A DNA stretch of 64,000 nucleotides, taken from NCBI RefSeq assembly GCF_023074055.1, contig NZ_JADPKR010000082.1, forward strand, positions 248,001 through 312,000, in the 5' to 3' direction. The DNA is from Bradyrhizobium sp. 141 (GTDB taxonomy: Bacteria; Pseudomonadota; Alphaproteobacteria; Rhizobiales; Xanthobacteraceae). This document shows, one piece after another, positions 1 to 9,042 of this stretch; the first letter of the stretch is position 1, and each line of letters starts with the position of its first letter. Under the pieces are notes generated by a model, which saw only the letters and a list, made by a program, of their open reading frames with translations, searched no databases and had not been told where the DNA came from. Made by a program: the position numbers and the translations under genes.

Positions 1-104
1 TCGAGGCCCGGCGGCCAGACCGCGAAGATCAGCCAGAGCGCGACGGCAACGGCAATGATTGCGATCAACGCCCAGGCCGGATGGCGTTCGACAAAGCGGC
101 TCAT
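1..104 (-). CDS. N-terminus of an unidentified membrane protein (partial)
   Basis: A reading frame begins with ATG at 104 and runs leftward off the window edge. The 34 visible residues start MSRFVERHPAWAL and continue as one long hydrophobic stretch (roughly residues 11-30), so this is the start of a membrane protein or a signal anchor. Too little is present to name a family. An inverted-repeat element begins directly upstream at 110. Confidence 0.45.
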   Translation of the reverse strand, partial: MSRFVERHPAWALIAIIAVAVALWLIFAVWPPGL

Positions 105-109
105 GGCTT

Positions 110-266
110 CACCTCGCCCCGCTTGCGGGGAGAGGTCGCGCCGAAGGCGCGGGTGAGGGGGAGCCTGCGCGAGTCGAACTGCCACCGACCTCGTGGAGAC
201 TCCCCCTCACCCCGACCCTCCCAGAGCGAGCGAAGCTCGTCTCGGCCCCGCAAGCGGGGCGAGGTG
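110..266. repeat. Intergenic palindromic repeat element
   Basis: Positions 110-130 and 246-266 are perfect 21-base inverted repeats, and further partial complementarity lies inside (for example GAGGGGGAG near 157 against CTCCCCCTC near 200). It fills most of the gene-free stretch 105-408. It looks like one of the dispersed palindromic repeats common in Bradyrhizobium; family membership is recalled, not searched. I see no gene in this stretch. Confidence 0.6.
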
Positions 267-408
267 GCATGCAAGCCGATGCCGGCTGCTGGCCTCGCCA
301 TGGACGTGCGCTCCCGTCGGTCGCAATCCTCTTTCGGGATCGCGTTGCCGACATCCTAGCCGGGCCCGGAAGGGAACGTTTGATCGTGAGTATCTTTTCG
401 CGCAGAGA

Positions 409-1236
409 TCAGGCGCGCAAAATCTTGGCTGCGCGACGATAATCGGTCGGGGCCATCCCGACATTGGCGGCGAAGAAGCGGGTGAAACCGCTCTGCGAGG
501 AAAAGCCGAGATCGAAGCCGATATCGGCGATCGGCGTCTCGCTTGCCACCAGCGCTTCGAGCGCCTGTTCCATGATCAGCGTGTTGAGATAGAGGTTCGG
601 CGTAACGCCGGTCTGCACGCGGAATAGCCGGTAGAAATGTGGCCGCGACAGGCCGGATTCCCGCGCGATGGTGTCGAGCTCGATCTCAGCGCCGGGGCTT
701 TCCGACATCATCTTGATGCATTTGCGCACGCGAAAATCAGTGACGGAGCCGCTTGCGCGCGGATCGCGGGCGATGTCGGCCTGCTGCCAGCTTTCGTCGT
801 AGCAGATGTCGATCAGCCTCCGCAGCTCGGAATCCAGACTGGAGAGCGATGGTGCGCCGCACACGAGCGCGGCGGTCCGCCTGATGTGCTTGTCGAGTGC
901 CGGCGTGCGCTTGAACTGGGTGCGGCCGAAACGCAGCCGGTGGGTGCCGGATGCATCGGGCGCGAACCATTCCGCATTGACATAAAGCACGAAGAAGATC
1001 GCGCCGCCGTCCAGGTCGGCAGGCAGGAAGTTGTGCGGCTCCCAGGGATTGACCGCGACGACGGACGTCTCGGTGAGATCGTAGTGCCCGTCGGAAACGT
1101 CGATGCATGCGGACATGCCGCCGACATGGAAGATCAGATGACCTTCACGATGGGCGTGGATGTTGAAAGGGCGGTTCAACTGATAAACCGTCGCCCGACC
1201 GAACCGGCCGTGGAAGACGGCGAGCGCACGGCTCAT
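409..1236 (-). CDS. AraC-family transcriptional regulator
   Basis: A 275-residue protein with the usual two-part AraC plan. The N-terminal half looks like a cupin-type effector domain (HAHREGHLIFHVGG near residues 27-40). The C-terminal 100 residues carry the double helix-turn-helix (ARESGLSRPHFYRLF, then PIADIGFDLGFSSQSGFTRFF). The start at 1236 is chosen over an in-frame ATG at 1269 because GGGAGGGGAAGGC directly precedes it. It lies 124 bases downstream of the substrate-binding protein gene on the same strand, so it may control or be co-transcribed with that gene; this is inference. The ligand is unknown. Confidence 0.88.
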   Translation of the reverse strand: MSRALAVFHGRFGRATVYQLNRPFNIHAHREGHLIFHVGGMSACIDVSDGHYDLTETSVVAVNPWEPHNFLPADLDGGAIFFVLYVNAEWFAPDASGTHRLRFGRTQFKRTPALDKHIRRTAALVCGAPSLSSLDSELRRLIDICYDESWQQADIARDPRASGSVTDFRVRKCIKMMSESPGAEIELDTIARESGLSRPHFYRLFRVQTGVTPNLYLNTLIMEQALEALVASETPIADIGFDLGFSSQSGFTRFFAANVGMAPTDYRRAAKILRA

Positions 1237-1360
1237 GCCTTCCCCTCCCGAATGTTCTTGTCTTTTCACGCAGCGTTCAACAACACCGGCGAGATTGCAA
1301 GAGCGGAGAGCGACCGCGTCAGCAAGTCGCTCCCCGATTGTCCGTTGCAGCCGTGATGCG

Positions 1361-2611
1361 TCAGTACTTCTTACATTCCGGCACGGTGCGGCTCGGCAAC
1401 CCGATCTTGGAGAATACGGCCGGATCGTAGCCCAGCGTCTGGTTCACGTTCGGGATTACCTTCACGACCTTGCTGAACAGCGCGCCCTTGCCGTCGTCGA
1501 CGACTTCGGTGACGAAGTTGGTACCGATCGCCTGGCGGTTGGAGTCGAGCTTGATCTTGCCGTTCGGCGCATCGATCTCGATCTTCGCCAGTGCCTCCTT
1601 GAACTTCGACTGGTTGTTGGAGAGATCGCCATTGACCTGACGCAGTGCGAGGATCAGCGCCATGGTCGAGTCATAGTAATTGGTCGCGAGCAGCGACGGG
1701 CTCGGGAAGCGCTTGTTGGGCGGGAAGGCGTCTTGATAGGCCTTCACGAATTTCTGCCAATTGGGATCCTCCCAGGTGTCGGCCTGGCCGCTCGCGGCGA
1801 TGGTGCCGATGAGGGCGTTCTTGGCGTTGCCCTTGGACGACAGGATGGTCTGATCAATCATGATGGAACCGCCCATCAGATGCGCCTTGCCGCCGGCCTG
1901 CTGATACTGATTGAGGAAATTGACGGCGTCGGCGCCACCAAGGCCGAGATAGATGGCGTCAACGTCATCGGGCAGAGCGGCGATGACCGAGGCGAAATCC
2001 TTGGTGCCGAGCGGCACCCATTGCCGGTTCGTGACTTGCCCGCCCGCGCCGCAGAATTCGAGCACGAGGCCGAACACCTGCGTGTAGATGAAGGAGTAGT
2101 CCTCGCCGACGGTTGCGATCTTGCGATACTTCTTTTCGTCATAGGCGTATTTGCCGAGGCCCACCTGCCATTGTGCGCCGTCCATGTTGTAACGGAAGAA
2201 GTTCGGGGCAGGATCGACGTAAGTTGTTTCCTGCGCACCTGAAGCGGCGTTGATGAACGTCAGCTCGGGATGGGTTTTCGCAAAATTCTTCACCGCAATG
2301 CCCTCGTCGCCGGAGAGCGGCGAGAGCAGGATCTGCACCTTGTCCTGCTCGATCAGCTTGCGCACGGCGCGCACCGCGGAGTCCGGCGTCGCGTCGGTCG
2401 AGGCGACGATGAACTCGAGCTCCTTGTCGCCGATCTTCTTGCCCAGCACGTTGAGCGCGGTCTGGTGGCCGCGCATGCCGTCCTCGCCGAGCACCGTGTA
2501 GGTACCCTCGAGCGTCGCGGTCACGCCCACCTTGATCTTTTCCTGGGCGATCGCTGCGCCCGAAAGAAACAGGCTGCTCAGCGCGAGCAGTCCCACACTG
2601 CATTTCAACAT
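1361..2611 (-). CDS. ABC transporter substrate-binding protein, branched-chain amino acid type
   Basis: A 416-residue periplasmic binding protein of the LivK/Peripla_BP_6 family. The N-terminus is a clean Sec signal peptide (hydrophobic residues 4-22, cleavage near AIAQEK). After it comes the family start KIKVGVTATLEGTYTVLGEDG and later the ligand-pocket loop FINAASGAQETT. It would bind an amino acid or small organic compound outside the inner membrane and pass it to an ABC permease. No permease or ATPase gene is adjacent, so it is an orphan in this window. The neighbouring AraC gene downstream on the same strand may be its regulator. Confidence 0.88.
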   Translation of the reverse strand: MLKCSVGLLALSSLFLSGAAIAQEKIKVGVTATLEGTYTVLGEDGMRGHQTALNVLGKKIGDKELEFIVASTDATPDSAVRAVRKLIEQDKVQILLSPLSGDEGIAVKNFAKTHPELTFINAASGAQETTYVDPAPNFFRYNMDGAQWQVGLGKYAYDEKKYRKIATVGEDYSFIYTQVFGLVLEFCGAGGQVTNRQWVPLGTKDFASVIAALPDDVDAIYLGLGGADAVNFLNQYQQAGGKAHLMGGSIMIDQTILSSKGNAKNALIGTIAASGQADTWEDPNWQKFVKAYQDAFPPNKRFPSPSLLATNYYDSTMALILALRQVNGDLSNNQSKFKEALAKIEIDAPNGKIKLDSNRQAIGTNFVTEVVDDGKGALFSKVVKVIPNVNQTLGYDPAVFSKIGLPSRTVPECKKY

Positions 2612-2878
2612 TGTGCTCCTCCCTGTGTCGTCGATTATGGCCGCAGCGAACCGGCGCGGCGCCGCATGACTCTCGAAGGCTGGCTCTCGAAGGCCCGCGG
2701 CTTTGAAGAGAAGCTAGCCGAAGTCGGATGCGGTGCATGCGTGAGCGCCTCGTCCGGTTTGACGGGCAGTCTCATTTTTGAATGTTGCGGCGCAAATGGT
2801 TCCGCGGTGCAGCAGTGCAGTTACAGGAACGCTTCCGGCGGGGCTCCGTTAGCGGAGCAGATTGCCTGGAGCCGCTTC

Positions 2879-3736
2879 ATGACCGACTATCCAAAGCCAC
2901 CTTATCCTCCGCAGCAGCAACCGATGCCCGGTTCGACGCGTGCGATGCAGCCACGCCCCGATCATGGCGAGGAGAGCTACAGAGGCGCCGGACGTCTGGC
3001 CGGAAAGAAGGCGCTCATCACCGGAGGTGACAGCGGCATCGGCCGCGCGGTCGCGATCGCCTACGCGCGTGAAGGCGCCGACATCGTCATCTCCTATTTG
3101 AACGAGGACGAGGATGCGGCCGAGGTCAAGGCGCTGGTGGAGCGGGAGGGACGCAAGGCCGTCCTGATTCCCGGCGACATCCGCAATCCCGAGCACTGCC
3201 GCTCCATCGTGCGTCGCACCGTCGAGGAGCTCGGCGGCATTGATATCCTCGTCAACAATGCGGCCCATCAGGCCACGTTCAGGGATATCGGAGACATCAG
3301 CGACGAGGAGTGGCAGCGGACGTTCGAGACCAACATCCACGCCATGTTCTATCTGACCAAGGCCGCCGTTCCTCATATGCGGCCGGGAGCTGCGATCATC
3401 AACACGGCGTCGGTGAACTCGGACATGCCGAACCCGACCCTGCTGGCCTACGCCACGACCAAGGGCGCCATCCAGAATTTTACCGGCGGGCTTGCGCAAA
3501 TGCTGGCCGAGAAGGGCATTCGGGTCAACGCCGTTGCGCCGGGTCCGATCTGGACGCCGCTGATTCCCTCGACCATGTCGGAGGAAAGGGTCAAAAACTT
3601 CGGCAAGCAGGTCCCGATGCAGCGCGCCGGCCAGCCGGCCGAGCTCGCAACCGCCTATGTCATGCTGGCCGATCCGCTCTCGAGCTACACCTCGGGGGCG
3701 ACGTTGGCCGTCACCGGCGGAAAGCCGTTTATCTGA
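2879..3736 (+). CDS. SDR family oxidoreductase (stress-type, YghA/GsP39-like)
   Basis: A 285-residue short-chain dehydrogenase. The N-terminus has the proline-rich lead (YPKPPYPPQQQP) typical of the general-stress glucose/ribitol dehydrogenase-like SDRs. The Rossmann motif TGGDSGIGRAVA is near residues 48-59, NNAA is near 125, and the catalytic serine and YxxxK follow (NTASVN, then YATTK). It should reduce or oxidise an alcohol or sugar with NAD(P)H in the cytosol; the substrate cannot be read from sequence. It is convergent with the DUF892 gene, another stress-type gene, with a terminator between. The ATG at 2879 is chosen because homologues start with this proline-rich segment; a longer frame runs upstream without support. 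Confidence 0.9.
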   Translation: MTDYPKPPYPPQQQPMPGSTRAMQPRPDHGEESYRGAGRLAGKKALITGGDSGIGRAVAIAYAREGADIVISYLNEDEDAAEVKALVEREGRKAVLIPGDIRNPEHCRSIVRRTVEELGGIDILVNNAAHQATFRDIGDISDEEWQRTFETNIHAMFYLTKAAVPHMRPGAAIINTASVNSDMPNPTLLAYATTKGAIQNFTGGLAQMLAEKGIRVNAVAPGPIWTPLIPSTMSEERVKNFGKQVPMQRAGQPAELATAYVMLADPLSSYTSGATLAVTGGKPFI

Positions 3737-3743
3737 CGAGGAC

Positions 3744-3773
3744 CGTGGCGGCGCCGGAAGCCGGGCCGCCACG
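3744..3773. terminator. Bidirectional terminator-like hairpin
   Basis: CGTGGCGGC (3744-3752) and GCCGCCACG (3765-3773) form a perfect nine-base stem between the convergent SDR and DUF892 genes. There is no clear T tract, so termination is inferred from placement. Confidence 0.5.
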
Positions 3774-3810
3774 TCTCAATCGTCACATCTCGATCAGGCG
3801 GCGATCTCGA

Positions 3811-4326
3811 TCAGGCGGCGTTGGACGCCTTGGCGTTAACGCCCTTGCGAAGCGCCACCGTGTTCAGCTTGGTGTTGGCAGCCTTCTCTTCATTCAGATT
3901 GGTGGTGAGGAAGCGCACGATGTCGTCGTGGCCGAGTTTTTCGGCCCATGCGATCAGCGTGCCGTAGCGGCACATCTCGTAGTGCTCCACGGCTTGTGCA
4001 TTGGCGACAATGGCGGCGTCGAGCACGGCCTTGTCCTCGATCTCACCCGCGGTCGCGTCGGCTTCCTCGATGAGGCCGTCGATGGCCGGACACTGCGTGC
4101 CGCGGGGCTCCTTGCCGAGCTTCGCGAACACTTTGTCGAGCCGTTCGACCTGCTTGTTGGTCTCGTCCAGATGCGCTTTCAGCCCAGTGGCGAGATCCCT
4201 GTTGGTCGCCTTGTCGATCATCTTGGGCAGCGCCTTCAGGATCTGCTGCTCCGCGTAATAGATGTCCTGCAGCCCGTGCAGCAGCAGGTCTTCCATCGAT
4301 TTGATGTCCTTGGTGAAGAATCCCAT
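3811..4326 (-). CDS. DUF892 (YciE/YciF-like) ferritin-like protein
   Basis: A 171-residue all-helical protein of the DUF892 family, beginning MGFFTKDIKSMEDLLLHGLQ. Carboxylates and histidines at ferritin-like positions are visible (IYYAEQQILKALPKM; HLDETNKQ; AVEHYEMCRYGTLIAWAE). Members are stress-induced di-iron helical-bundle proteins of uncertain activity. The start at 4326 is fixed by AAAAGGAGGCG upstream. The frame stays open far upstream to 4947, but that stretch has no family similarity. A 17-base tandem duplication (3787-3803, 3804-3820) covers the stop codon. Confidence 0.9.
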   Translation of the reverse strand: MGFFTKDIKSMEDLLLHGLQDIYYAEQQILKALPKMIDKATNRDLATGLKAHLDETNKQVERLDKVFAKLGKEPRGTQCPAIDGLIEEADATAGEIEDKAVLDAAIVANAQAVEHYEMCRYGTLIAWAEKLGHDDIVRFLTTNLNEEKAANTKLNTVALRKGVNAKASNAA

Positions 4327-4413
4327 AAAAGACGCCTCCTTTTCACAATGATGACACTGGAACGCTAGACGGCTGCAGCTGTTCCATTTCCGTGTGCAGA
4401 CCAGGAGAGCCGA

Positions 4414-4608
4414 ATGAGCGATGGAGTTGATCATCTCGCGGGCCTGCTCGGACGCGCGGCCATGGACGTGTGGGGCGACATGCCTCGCGACATCCAGGAG
4501 GCGCTGTTCGAGACCGCCATGAAGGGACGCGCGAGCGAGCGTGAGGAGCTCGCGCGGCTGCTGCACGAGCGGCATCCGCGAACGCTTCATCCGGCCCGGC
4601 CGGGATGA
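4414..4608 (+). CDS. Small hypothetical protein, 64 residues
   Basis: A 64-residue acidic/basic helical protein (MSDGVDHLAGLLGRAAMDVWG at its start, written here as MSDGVDHLAGLL then GRAAMDVWG) with GGAGA seven bases before the ATG. No family is recognised and no function is assigned. It diverges from the DUF892 gene across an 87-base gap that probably holds both promoters. Codon usage looks like the neighbouring genes, which supports a real gene. Confidence 0.55.
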   Translation: MSDGVDHLAGLLGRAAMDVWGDMPRDIQEALFETAMKGRASEREELARLLHERHPRTLHPARPG

Positions 4609-4739
4609 TGCAACGGAACGATCGCGCGAGCTCATGATTGGTAAACTGAGTGGCGCGTCGCCGAATGTCTCGCACGAGACCGCGGCAGGCGCATCGCTCA
4701 ACCGTTGATCAAATCTGTGAGTCGATCGCCGTGACTGAG

Positions 4740-4907
4740 ATGAACATCGGAAAATGGTACGACCCGATCTCGGAGCGGTGGATCGTGCCTCGCGAAACGC
4801 GCGCCGATTATGGTCAGTCCAGCGTCGAGAAGGTGCCGGATGGCCACGAGCGGGGCGAGGCGCAGCGGATCTGGCAGCTGTTGGTCGATTGCTGCGCGGG
4901 TGAGTGA
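4740..4907 (+). CDS. Small hypothetical protein, about 55 residues
   Basis: An open frame giving MNIGKWYDPISERWIVPRET and onward to DCCAGE. An in-frame ATG at 4650 would add 30 basic residues that look non-coding. No strong ribosome-binding site is visible at either start. It could be a small cytosolic protein or a chance frame. It lies between the 64-residue gene and the molybdopterin oxidoreductase gene. Confidence 0.3.
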   Translation: MNIGKWYDPISERWIVPRETRADYGQSSVEKVPDGHERGEAQRIWQLLVDCCAGE

Positions 4908-5090
4908 GCCCGAACTCCGGCGCGCCTGTTAGGGGCGCCCTCTCCAAGTGCGCATCGTCATAGTGTGATCACGAAGTTCGCCGCGCGGGGCAGCCCAGCG
5001 TTTCCGTCAAGGCTGATCTCGACGACGTCCGGAGCAGATCGGTATATTACCAGCCCGGATGCAGACCGGACCCGGAACGAGGATCAGACG

Positions 5091-7412
5091 ATGGACGATA
5101 CGATTGGCTTCCCCGACCCCGATCTCGACCTGTCGGATGGCTTCAAGCCGCACACCTCGCATTGGGGCGTGTTTTCCGCGCGTCAGGGCGCGGCCGGGCT
5201 GGAGGTCAGGGCCTATGCGGGCGACCCCGATCCAAACGGCATCATCGACAATTTTCCCGGTGCGCTCCGCCACCAGGCGCGCATCGCCCAGCCGGCGATC
5301 CGCCGCGGCTGGCTCGAGCGCGGGCCGGGCCCCGACAATCGCCGCGGCCGCGACGAGTTCGTCTCCGTCAGCTGGGAGAAGGCTATCGCTCTCCTCGGCG
5401 ACGAGCTCTGCCGTATCCGCGACACGCGCGGCCCCGGCGCCGTGTTCGGCGGGTCCTATGGCTGGTCGAGCGCCGGCCGCTTTCATCACGCCCAGAGCCA
5501 GGTGCATCGCTTCCTCAACATCGCGATGGGCGGCTATCTCCGCTCGGTGAACACTTACTCGTCGGGCGCGTCGTCGGTGCTGCTGCCGCAGATTCTGGCG
5601 GGCTATGAGGACATCACCAAGCGCAACGTCACCTGGGAGCAGATCGCCGAGGACACCGACATCGTGCTGGCGTTCGGCGGCATGGCGCTGAAGAACTCCA
5701 TGGTGGCCGGCGGCTCGATCAGCAAGCATGTCGAGCGCGGCGCCATGGCAGCGGCGCGCCGGCGCGGCTGCGAATTCGTTCTGGTCAGCCCGCTCCGCGA
5801 TGATCTGCCGGTCGAGGCCGGTGCCGAATGGATGAGCTGCGTTCCCGGCACCGACACCGCCTTGATGCTCGGCATCGTCCACACGCTGGTCAGCGAAGGT
5901 CTGCACGACCAGGCCTTCCTCGATCGCTACACCGAGGGCTGGCCGGTCTTCCTGCGCTATCTCATGGGCGAAAGCGATGGCCAGCCCAAACACGCCGAAT
6001 GGGCTGCGGCCATCTCAGGCGTCGATGCCGAGACGATCCGAAAGCTCGCGCGCCGCGCCGCCGGCAAGCGCGCGCTGATCACCGTCTCGCATTCGCTGCA
6101 GCGCGCCGAGCATGGCGAGCAGCCGGTGTGGATGGGCATGGTGCTGGCGGCAGCGCTCGGCCAGATCGGCCTTCCCGGCGGCGGTTACGCCTATTCGCTC
6201 GGGGCGATCGGCTATTACGGCCGCCGCGTCAATGACGTGCCGGGGCCGACGCTGGGGCAGGGCCGTAACGGCGTCGCCGATTTCATTCCCGTGGCGCGCA
6301 TCGCCGACATGCTGCTCAAGCCCGGCACCGCCTATCGTTACAATGGCGAGACGCGCACCTATCCGGACATCCGCCTGGTCTATTGGGCCGGCGGCAATCC
6401 CTTCCACCATCACCAGGACATCAACCGCCTGCGCAAAGCCTTTGCGCAACTCGACACCTTCGTCGTGCACGAGCTCGCCTGGACCGCCACGGCCCGGCAT
6501 GCCGACATCGTGCTGCCCGCGACGATGACGCTCGAACGCGAGGACATCGGCTATTCCACCAACGATCCCCTGATGGTCGCCATGCACAAGGTCGCCGAGC
6601 CGTTTGGCCTTGCGCGCGACGACTACGACATCTTCGCCGATCTCGCCGATCGTCTCGGGGCCCGCGAACCTTTCACCGAGGGACGTACGTCGCGGCAATG
6701 GCTGGAGCATCTCTACGAGCCGACCCGCGCCTCGCTTGCGAAGCGCGGCCTCGAAGCCCCAACCTTCGACGAGTTCTGGGCGCGCGGCAGCCTGGTCGTG
6801 CCGCAGCAGCCCGATGACGGTGGCCGGCTGCGCCGTTTTCGCGAAGACCCGGTCGATCATGCCCTGCCGACGCCGAGCGGCCGCGTCGAGATCTTTTCGC
6901 AGAAGATCGCGGGCCACGGCGATGCGGATTGTCCCGGTCATCCGGTCTGGCTGGAGAAGACCGACATGCCGAAGCCGGGGGCGCCATGCTTCCTCGTCGC
7001 CAACCAGCCGGTGACGCGCCTGCACAGCCAGCTCGATTTCGGCGGACATTCGCTTGCCGCGAAACATCGCGGCCGCGAGGTCGCGCGAATGAACCCGGTT
7101 GATGCGAACGCGCGTGGCATTGGGGATGGCGACATCATCCGCCTGTTCAACGAGCGCGGCGCCTGCCTCGCCGCGGTCCACGTCACCGACGGCATCGCGC
7201 CCGGCGTGGTGCAGCTTCCGACCGGCGCCTGGTACGATCCGATGGATCCCGAGGACGAGGCGCCGCTCTGCGTTCACGGCAATCCCAATGTGCTCACCCG
7301 CGACATCGGGACCTCATCCCTGGCGCAGGGCTGCACCGGTCAGCTGACGGCGGTCGAGGTCGAGAAGTTCACCGGCAATCTGCCGCCGATCCGCGCGTTC
7401 GATCCGGCGTAG
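5091..7412 (+). CDS. Molybdopterin-dependent S/N-oxide reductase (BisC/DMSO reductase family)
   Basis: A 773-residue bis-MGD molybdoenzyme, close in length to BisC-type biotin sulfoxide reductase. There is no Tat leader and no N-terminal Cys cluster for an iron-sulfur centre, as in BisC and unlike nitrate reductases or formate dehydrogenases. The motif NTYSSGAS has the serine expected to ligate molybdenum near residue 157. Cofactor-binding stretches follow (GGMALKNSMVAGG; SHSLQRAEHGEQPVWMG; GGNPFHHHQDINRL; the C-terminal dinucleotide-binding domain from about residue 620, NQPVTRLHSQLDFGG). It should reduce a sulfoxide or N-oxide in the cytosol. The exact substrate is unknown. The start at 5091 has CGAGGATC upstream; a longer frame to 4965 lacks family similarity. 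Confidence 0.9.
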   Translation: MDDTIGFPDPDLDLSDGFKPHTSHWGVFSARQGAAGLEVRAYAGDPDPNGIIDNFPGALRHQARIAQPAIRRGWLERGPGPDNRRGRDEFVSVSWEKAIALLGDELCRIRDTRGPGAVFGGSYGWSSAGRFHHAQSQVHRFLNIAMGGYLRSVNTYSSGASSVLLPQILAGYEDITKRNVTWEQIAEDTDIVLAFGGMALKNSMVAGGSISKHVERGAMAAARRRGCEFVLVSPLRDDLPVEAGAEWMSCVPGTDTALMLGIVHTLVSEGLHDQAFLDRYTEGWPVFLRYLMGESDGQPKHAEWAAAISGVDAETIRKLARRAAGKRALITVSHSLQRAEHGEQPVWMGMVLAAALGQIGLPGGGYAYSLGAIGYYGRRVNDVPGPTLGQGRNGVADFIPVARIADMLLKPGTAYRYNGETRTYPDIRLVYWAGGNPFHHHQDINRLRKAFAQLDTFVVHELAWTATARHADIVLPATMTLEREDIGYSTNDPLMVAMHKVAEPFGLARDDYDIFADLADRLGAREPFTEGRTSRQWLEHLYEPTRASLAKRGLEAPTFDEFWARGSLVVPQQPDDGGRLRRFREDPVDHALPTPSGRVEIFSQKIAGHGDADCPGHPVWLEKTDMPKPGAPCFLVANQPVTRLHSQLDFGGHSLAAKHRGREVARMNPVDANARGIGDGDIIRLFNERGACLAAVHVTDGIAPGVVQLPTGAWYDPMDPEDEAPLCVHGNPNVLTRDIGTSSLAQGCTGQLTAVEVEKFTGNLPPIRAFDPA

Positions 7413-7426
7413 CGATCGGCGTGCCC

Positions 7427-7460
7427 CGGATGGAGCGCAGCGCAATCCGGGGTCCATCTA
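7427..7460. repeat. Single copy of a palindromic repeat half (GGATGGAGCGCAGCGCAATCC type)
   Basis: The words CCCCGGATGGAGCGCAG and CGCAATCCGGGG here match the left arm of the complete element at 16029-16117. It sits just downstream of the molybdenum enzyme gene. This looks like a dispersed repeat fragment. Confidence 0.5.
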
Positions 7461-7491
7461 TCATGACGATCGGCTGCGTCGCTCAAGATAG

Positions 7492-7529
7492 AAAAAGGGG
7501 CCGCTCCTGTGTGCGATCAGGGCGGCCCC
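7492..7529 (-). terminator. Rho-independent terminator of the AraC-type gene
   Basis: GGGGCCGC (7497-7504) pairs with GCGGCCCC (7522-7529), with inner CCTG/CAGG pairs. Read leftward the stem is followed by five T residues (7492-7496 is AAAAA on the plus strand). It lies about 50 bases past the stop of the leftward AraC-type gene. Confidence 0.65.
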
Positions 7530-7577
7530 GAGAGGCTCGCAGCCCCGGGAGGACGAGGGCGCGAGCCGGCAGATGGA

Positions 7578-8117
7578 TTACGCGGCTGCGCTGGTGATCC
7601 AATCGCGATCGGCAGAAGGACGACGCCGCGCAGGTGCTTCGACCGCGAGCCGTTCACCCCTGCTGGCGAGGCGCCAGCGTGCCGGAGACTCGCCGCTGAT
7701 GCGCTTGAAGACGGTCGAAAAATGCGCCTGCGTGCTGAAGCCCACGGCCAGCGCGATCTCCGCCAATGGACGCTCGGTGGTTGCGAGCAGCGTCTTCGCA
7801 TGCTCGGTCCGGTGATGGAGCAGATATTCGCGGGGGCGGTAGCCGGTCGCGGCGCGGAATTGTGCGGCAAAGTGCATTCGGGACAGGCCGGCGACATTGG
7901 CGAGCTCGGACAGGCTGATGCAACGGTCGAAATGATCGGCGACATATTGCTCGACGCGCCGCAGCCGCCATTTCGGCAAGGCATTGACCCTGACGCGCGG
8001 CAACTCCATCCCCGTGCATTGGCTCTCCCGGGCGATGACCGGTGTACGGCGAAGAATCTCGTGATCCCGCGCGCCGACCGGACCATCGGCATGCGCCGCC
8101 TGCAAATTGTTCAACAT
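7578..8117 (-). CDS. Short AraC-family transcriptional regulator
   Basis: A 179-residue protein consisting mainly of the AraC DNA-binding domain. The first helix-turn-helix is SLSELANVAGLSRMHFAAQF and the second is RPLAEIALAVGFSTQAHFS, preceded by about 50 residues with no recognisable effector domain. The start at 8117 has AAAGGACGAGCG immediately upstream, so the short form seems genuine and not a truncated call. Effector-less AraC proteins may act by abundance or with a partner. Neighbours give no clear target. A terminator lies downstream. Confidence 0.82.
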   Translation of the reverse strand: MLNNLQAAHADGPVGARDHEILRRTPVIARESQCTGMELPRVRVNALPKWRLRRVEQYVADHFDRCISLSELANVAGLSRMHFAAQFRAATGYRPREYLLHHRTEHAKTLLATTERPLAEIALAVGFSTQAHFSTVFKRISGESPARWRLASRGERLAVEAPARRRPSADRDWITSAAA

Positions 8118-8334
8118 CGCTCGTCCTTTCCTGGCTTTGCCGCCGCTTGCACGCTCGGCAAACGCGCAAACCAATGCTTTCCATGCTCGGAGGATAGGCG
8201 TCGGAAGGCCAGGACGCCCGTTAGGGGTGATGAGGATCTGTTAGATTTTGTGCGTCTGCGTCGGGTGCGACAGCCCGCCGCAGAACGCGTCGTTCGAGGG
8301 TTGCAAATCCGATCTGACTTCGAAGCCATCGGCG

Positions 8335-9042
8335 TTACTCCAAGACGGCGTCGAAAATCTCGACGTCCATAAGTACGGGCCTGGGGATCACGGTTCCGTC
8401 CGGCTGCGTGGCCTGAATGCGTCGAAGCGTCGGCACCACGATGCCGCCGAAATTGTCATGCGCCCAAGAGGTGTGTGCGACCTTCATCCCGAACAGCTCG
8501 TGATCCGCGCGCCGCTGCAGGGCGCTCTGGTCGAAATAGAGGATCTGCTCCGACGCGAGCGTCATCAGCGCTGGCGGAAATTGCACGCGCAGCCGGCGCC
8601 AGGTTTCGGTGCTCTGCTGCCAAGGCGACAGCTCTTCGATCACGACATCGGGGTGAGCAAGCAGGAATGGAATCGTCAGATAGCTCCAGATCGCGACGCC
8701 GCAGAAGAAGACGAGGTGCAGCTCGTCCGCAAGTGCGGGCGAGCCGGCCTCGGCAAACGCAGGGACGGGGTTGCTCCAGGTCTGCAGGACCTCACCATCC
8801 AACTTCTCGATGGTGATCGCGTCGGGCTGAAAGGAGCCGGAGCGCTCGCCTCCGGTGATGCCGGTGAAGCGGAGCGATTGTGTCCGGGTCGAGCCCTCCG
8901 CGGTCACGTCCTTGAATTCCCGGGCATGTCCGGCGTCGGCGAATAGCGTTCCGCCAATGGAAAGGTGGAGCGTGAAACGGCTCAAGCTGTTCCAGCGGGT
9001 CATTCCCCCGCTGGCATCGATCACATCGTCTAGAAGCGCCAT
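8335..9042 (-). CDS. Hypothetical protein, 235 residues
   Basis: A 235-residue protein starting MALLDDVIDASGGMTRWNSL. It has no signal peptide and no clear transmembrane segment. Its beta-rich middle (FTLHLSIGGTLFADAGHAREF; RRADHELFGMKVAHTSWAHD) resembles conserved bacterial proteins of unknown function with a lipocalin/LolA-like beta pattern; that comparison is impression only. Codon usage matches the neighbours. Enzyme activity cannot be inferred. Confidence 0.7.
   Translation of the reverse strand: MALLDDVIDASGGMTRWNSLSRFTLHLSIGGTLFADAGHAREFKDVTAEGSTRTQSLRFTGITGGERSGSFQPDAITIEKLDGEVLQTWSNPVPAFAEAGSPALADELHLVFFCGVAIWSYLTIPFLLAHPDVVIEELSPWQQSTETWRRLRVQFPPALMTLASEQILYFDQSALQRRADHELFGMKVAHTSWAHDNFGGIVVPTLRRIQATQPDGTVIPRPVLMDVEIFDAVLE

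Noticed and set aside
110..266. Insertion-sequence end or tRNA-like structure
   Set aside because: No transposase, target duplication or tRNA motifs; it is a simple palindromic repeat.
2270..2878. Extension of the SDR gene upstream by 203 codons
   Set aside because: It is the antisense shadow of the binding-protein gene followed by intergenic sequence; the proline-rich SDR start at 2879 fits the family.
4327..4947. N-terminal extension of the DUF892 protein by about 207 residues
   Set aside because: The extension is Arg/Pro-rich, has no similarity to the family and lies upstream of a strong ribosome-binding site at the shorter start.
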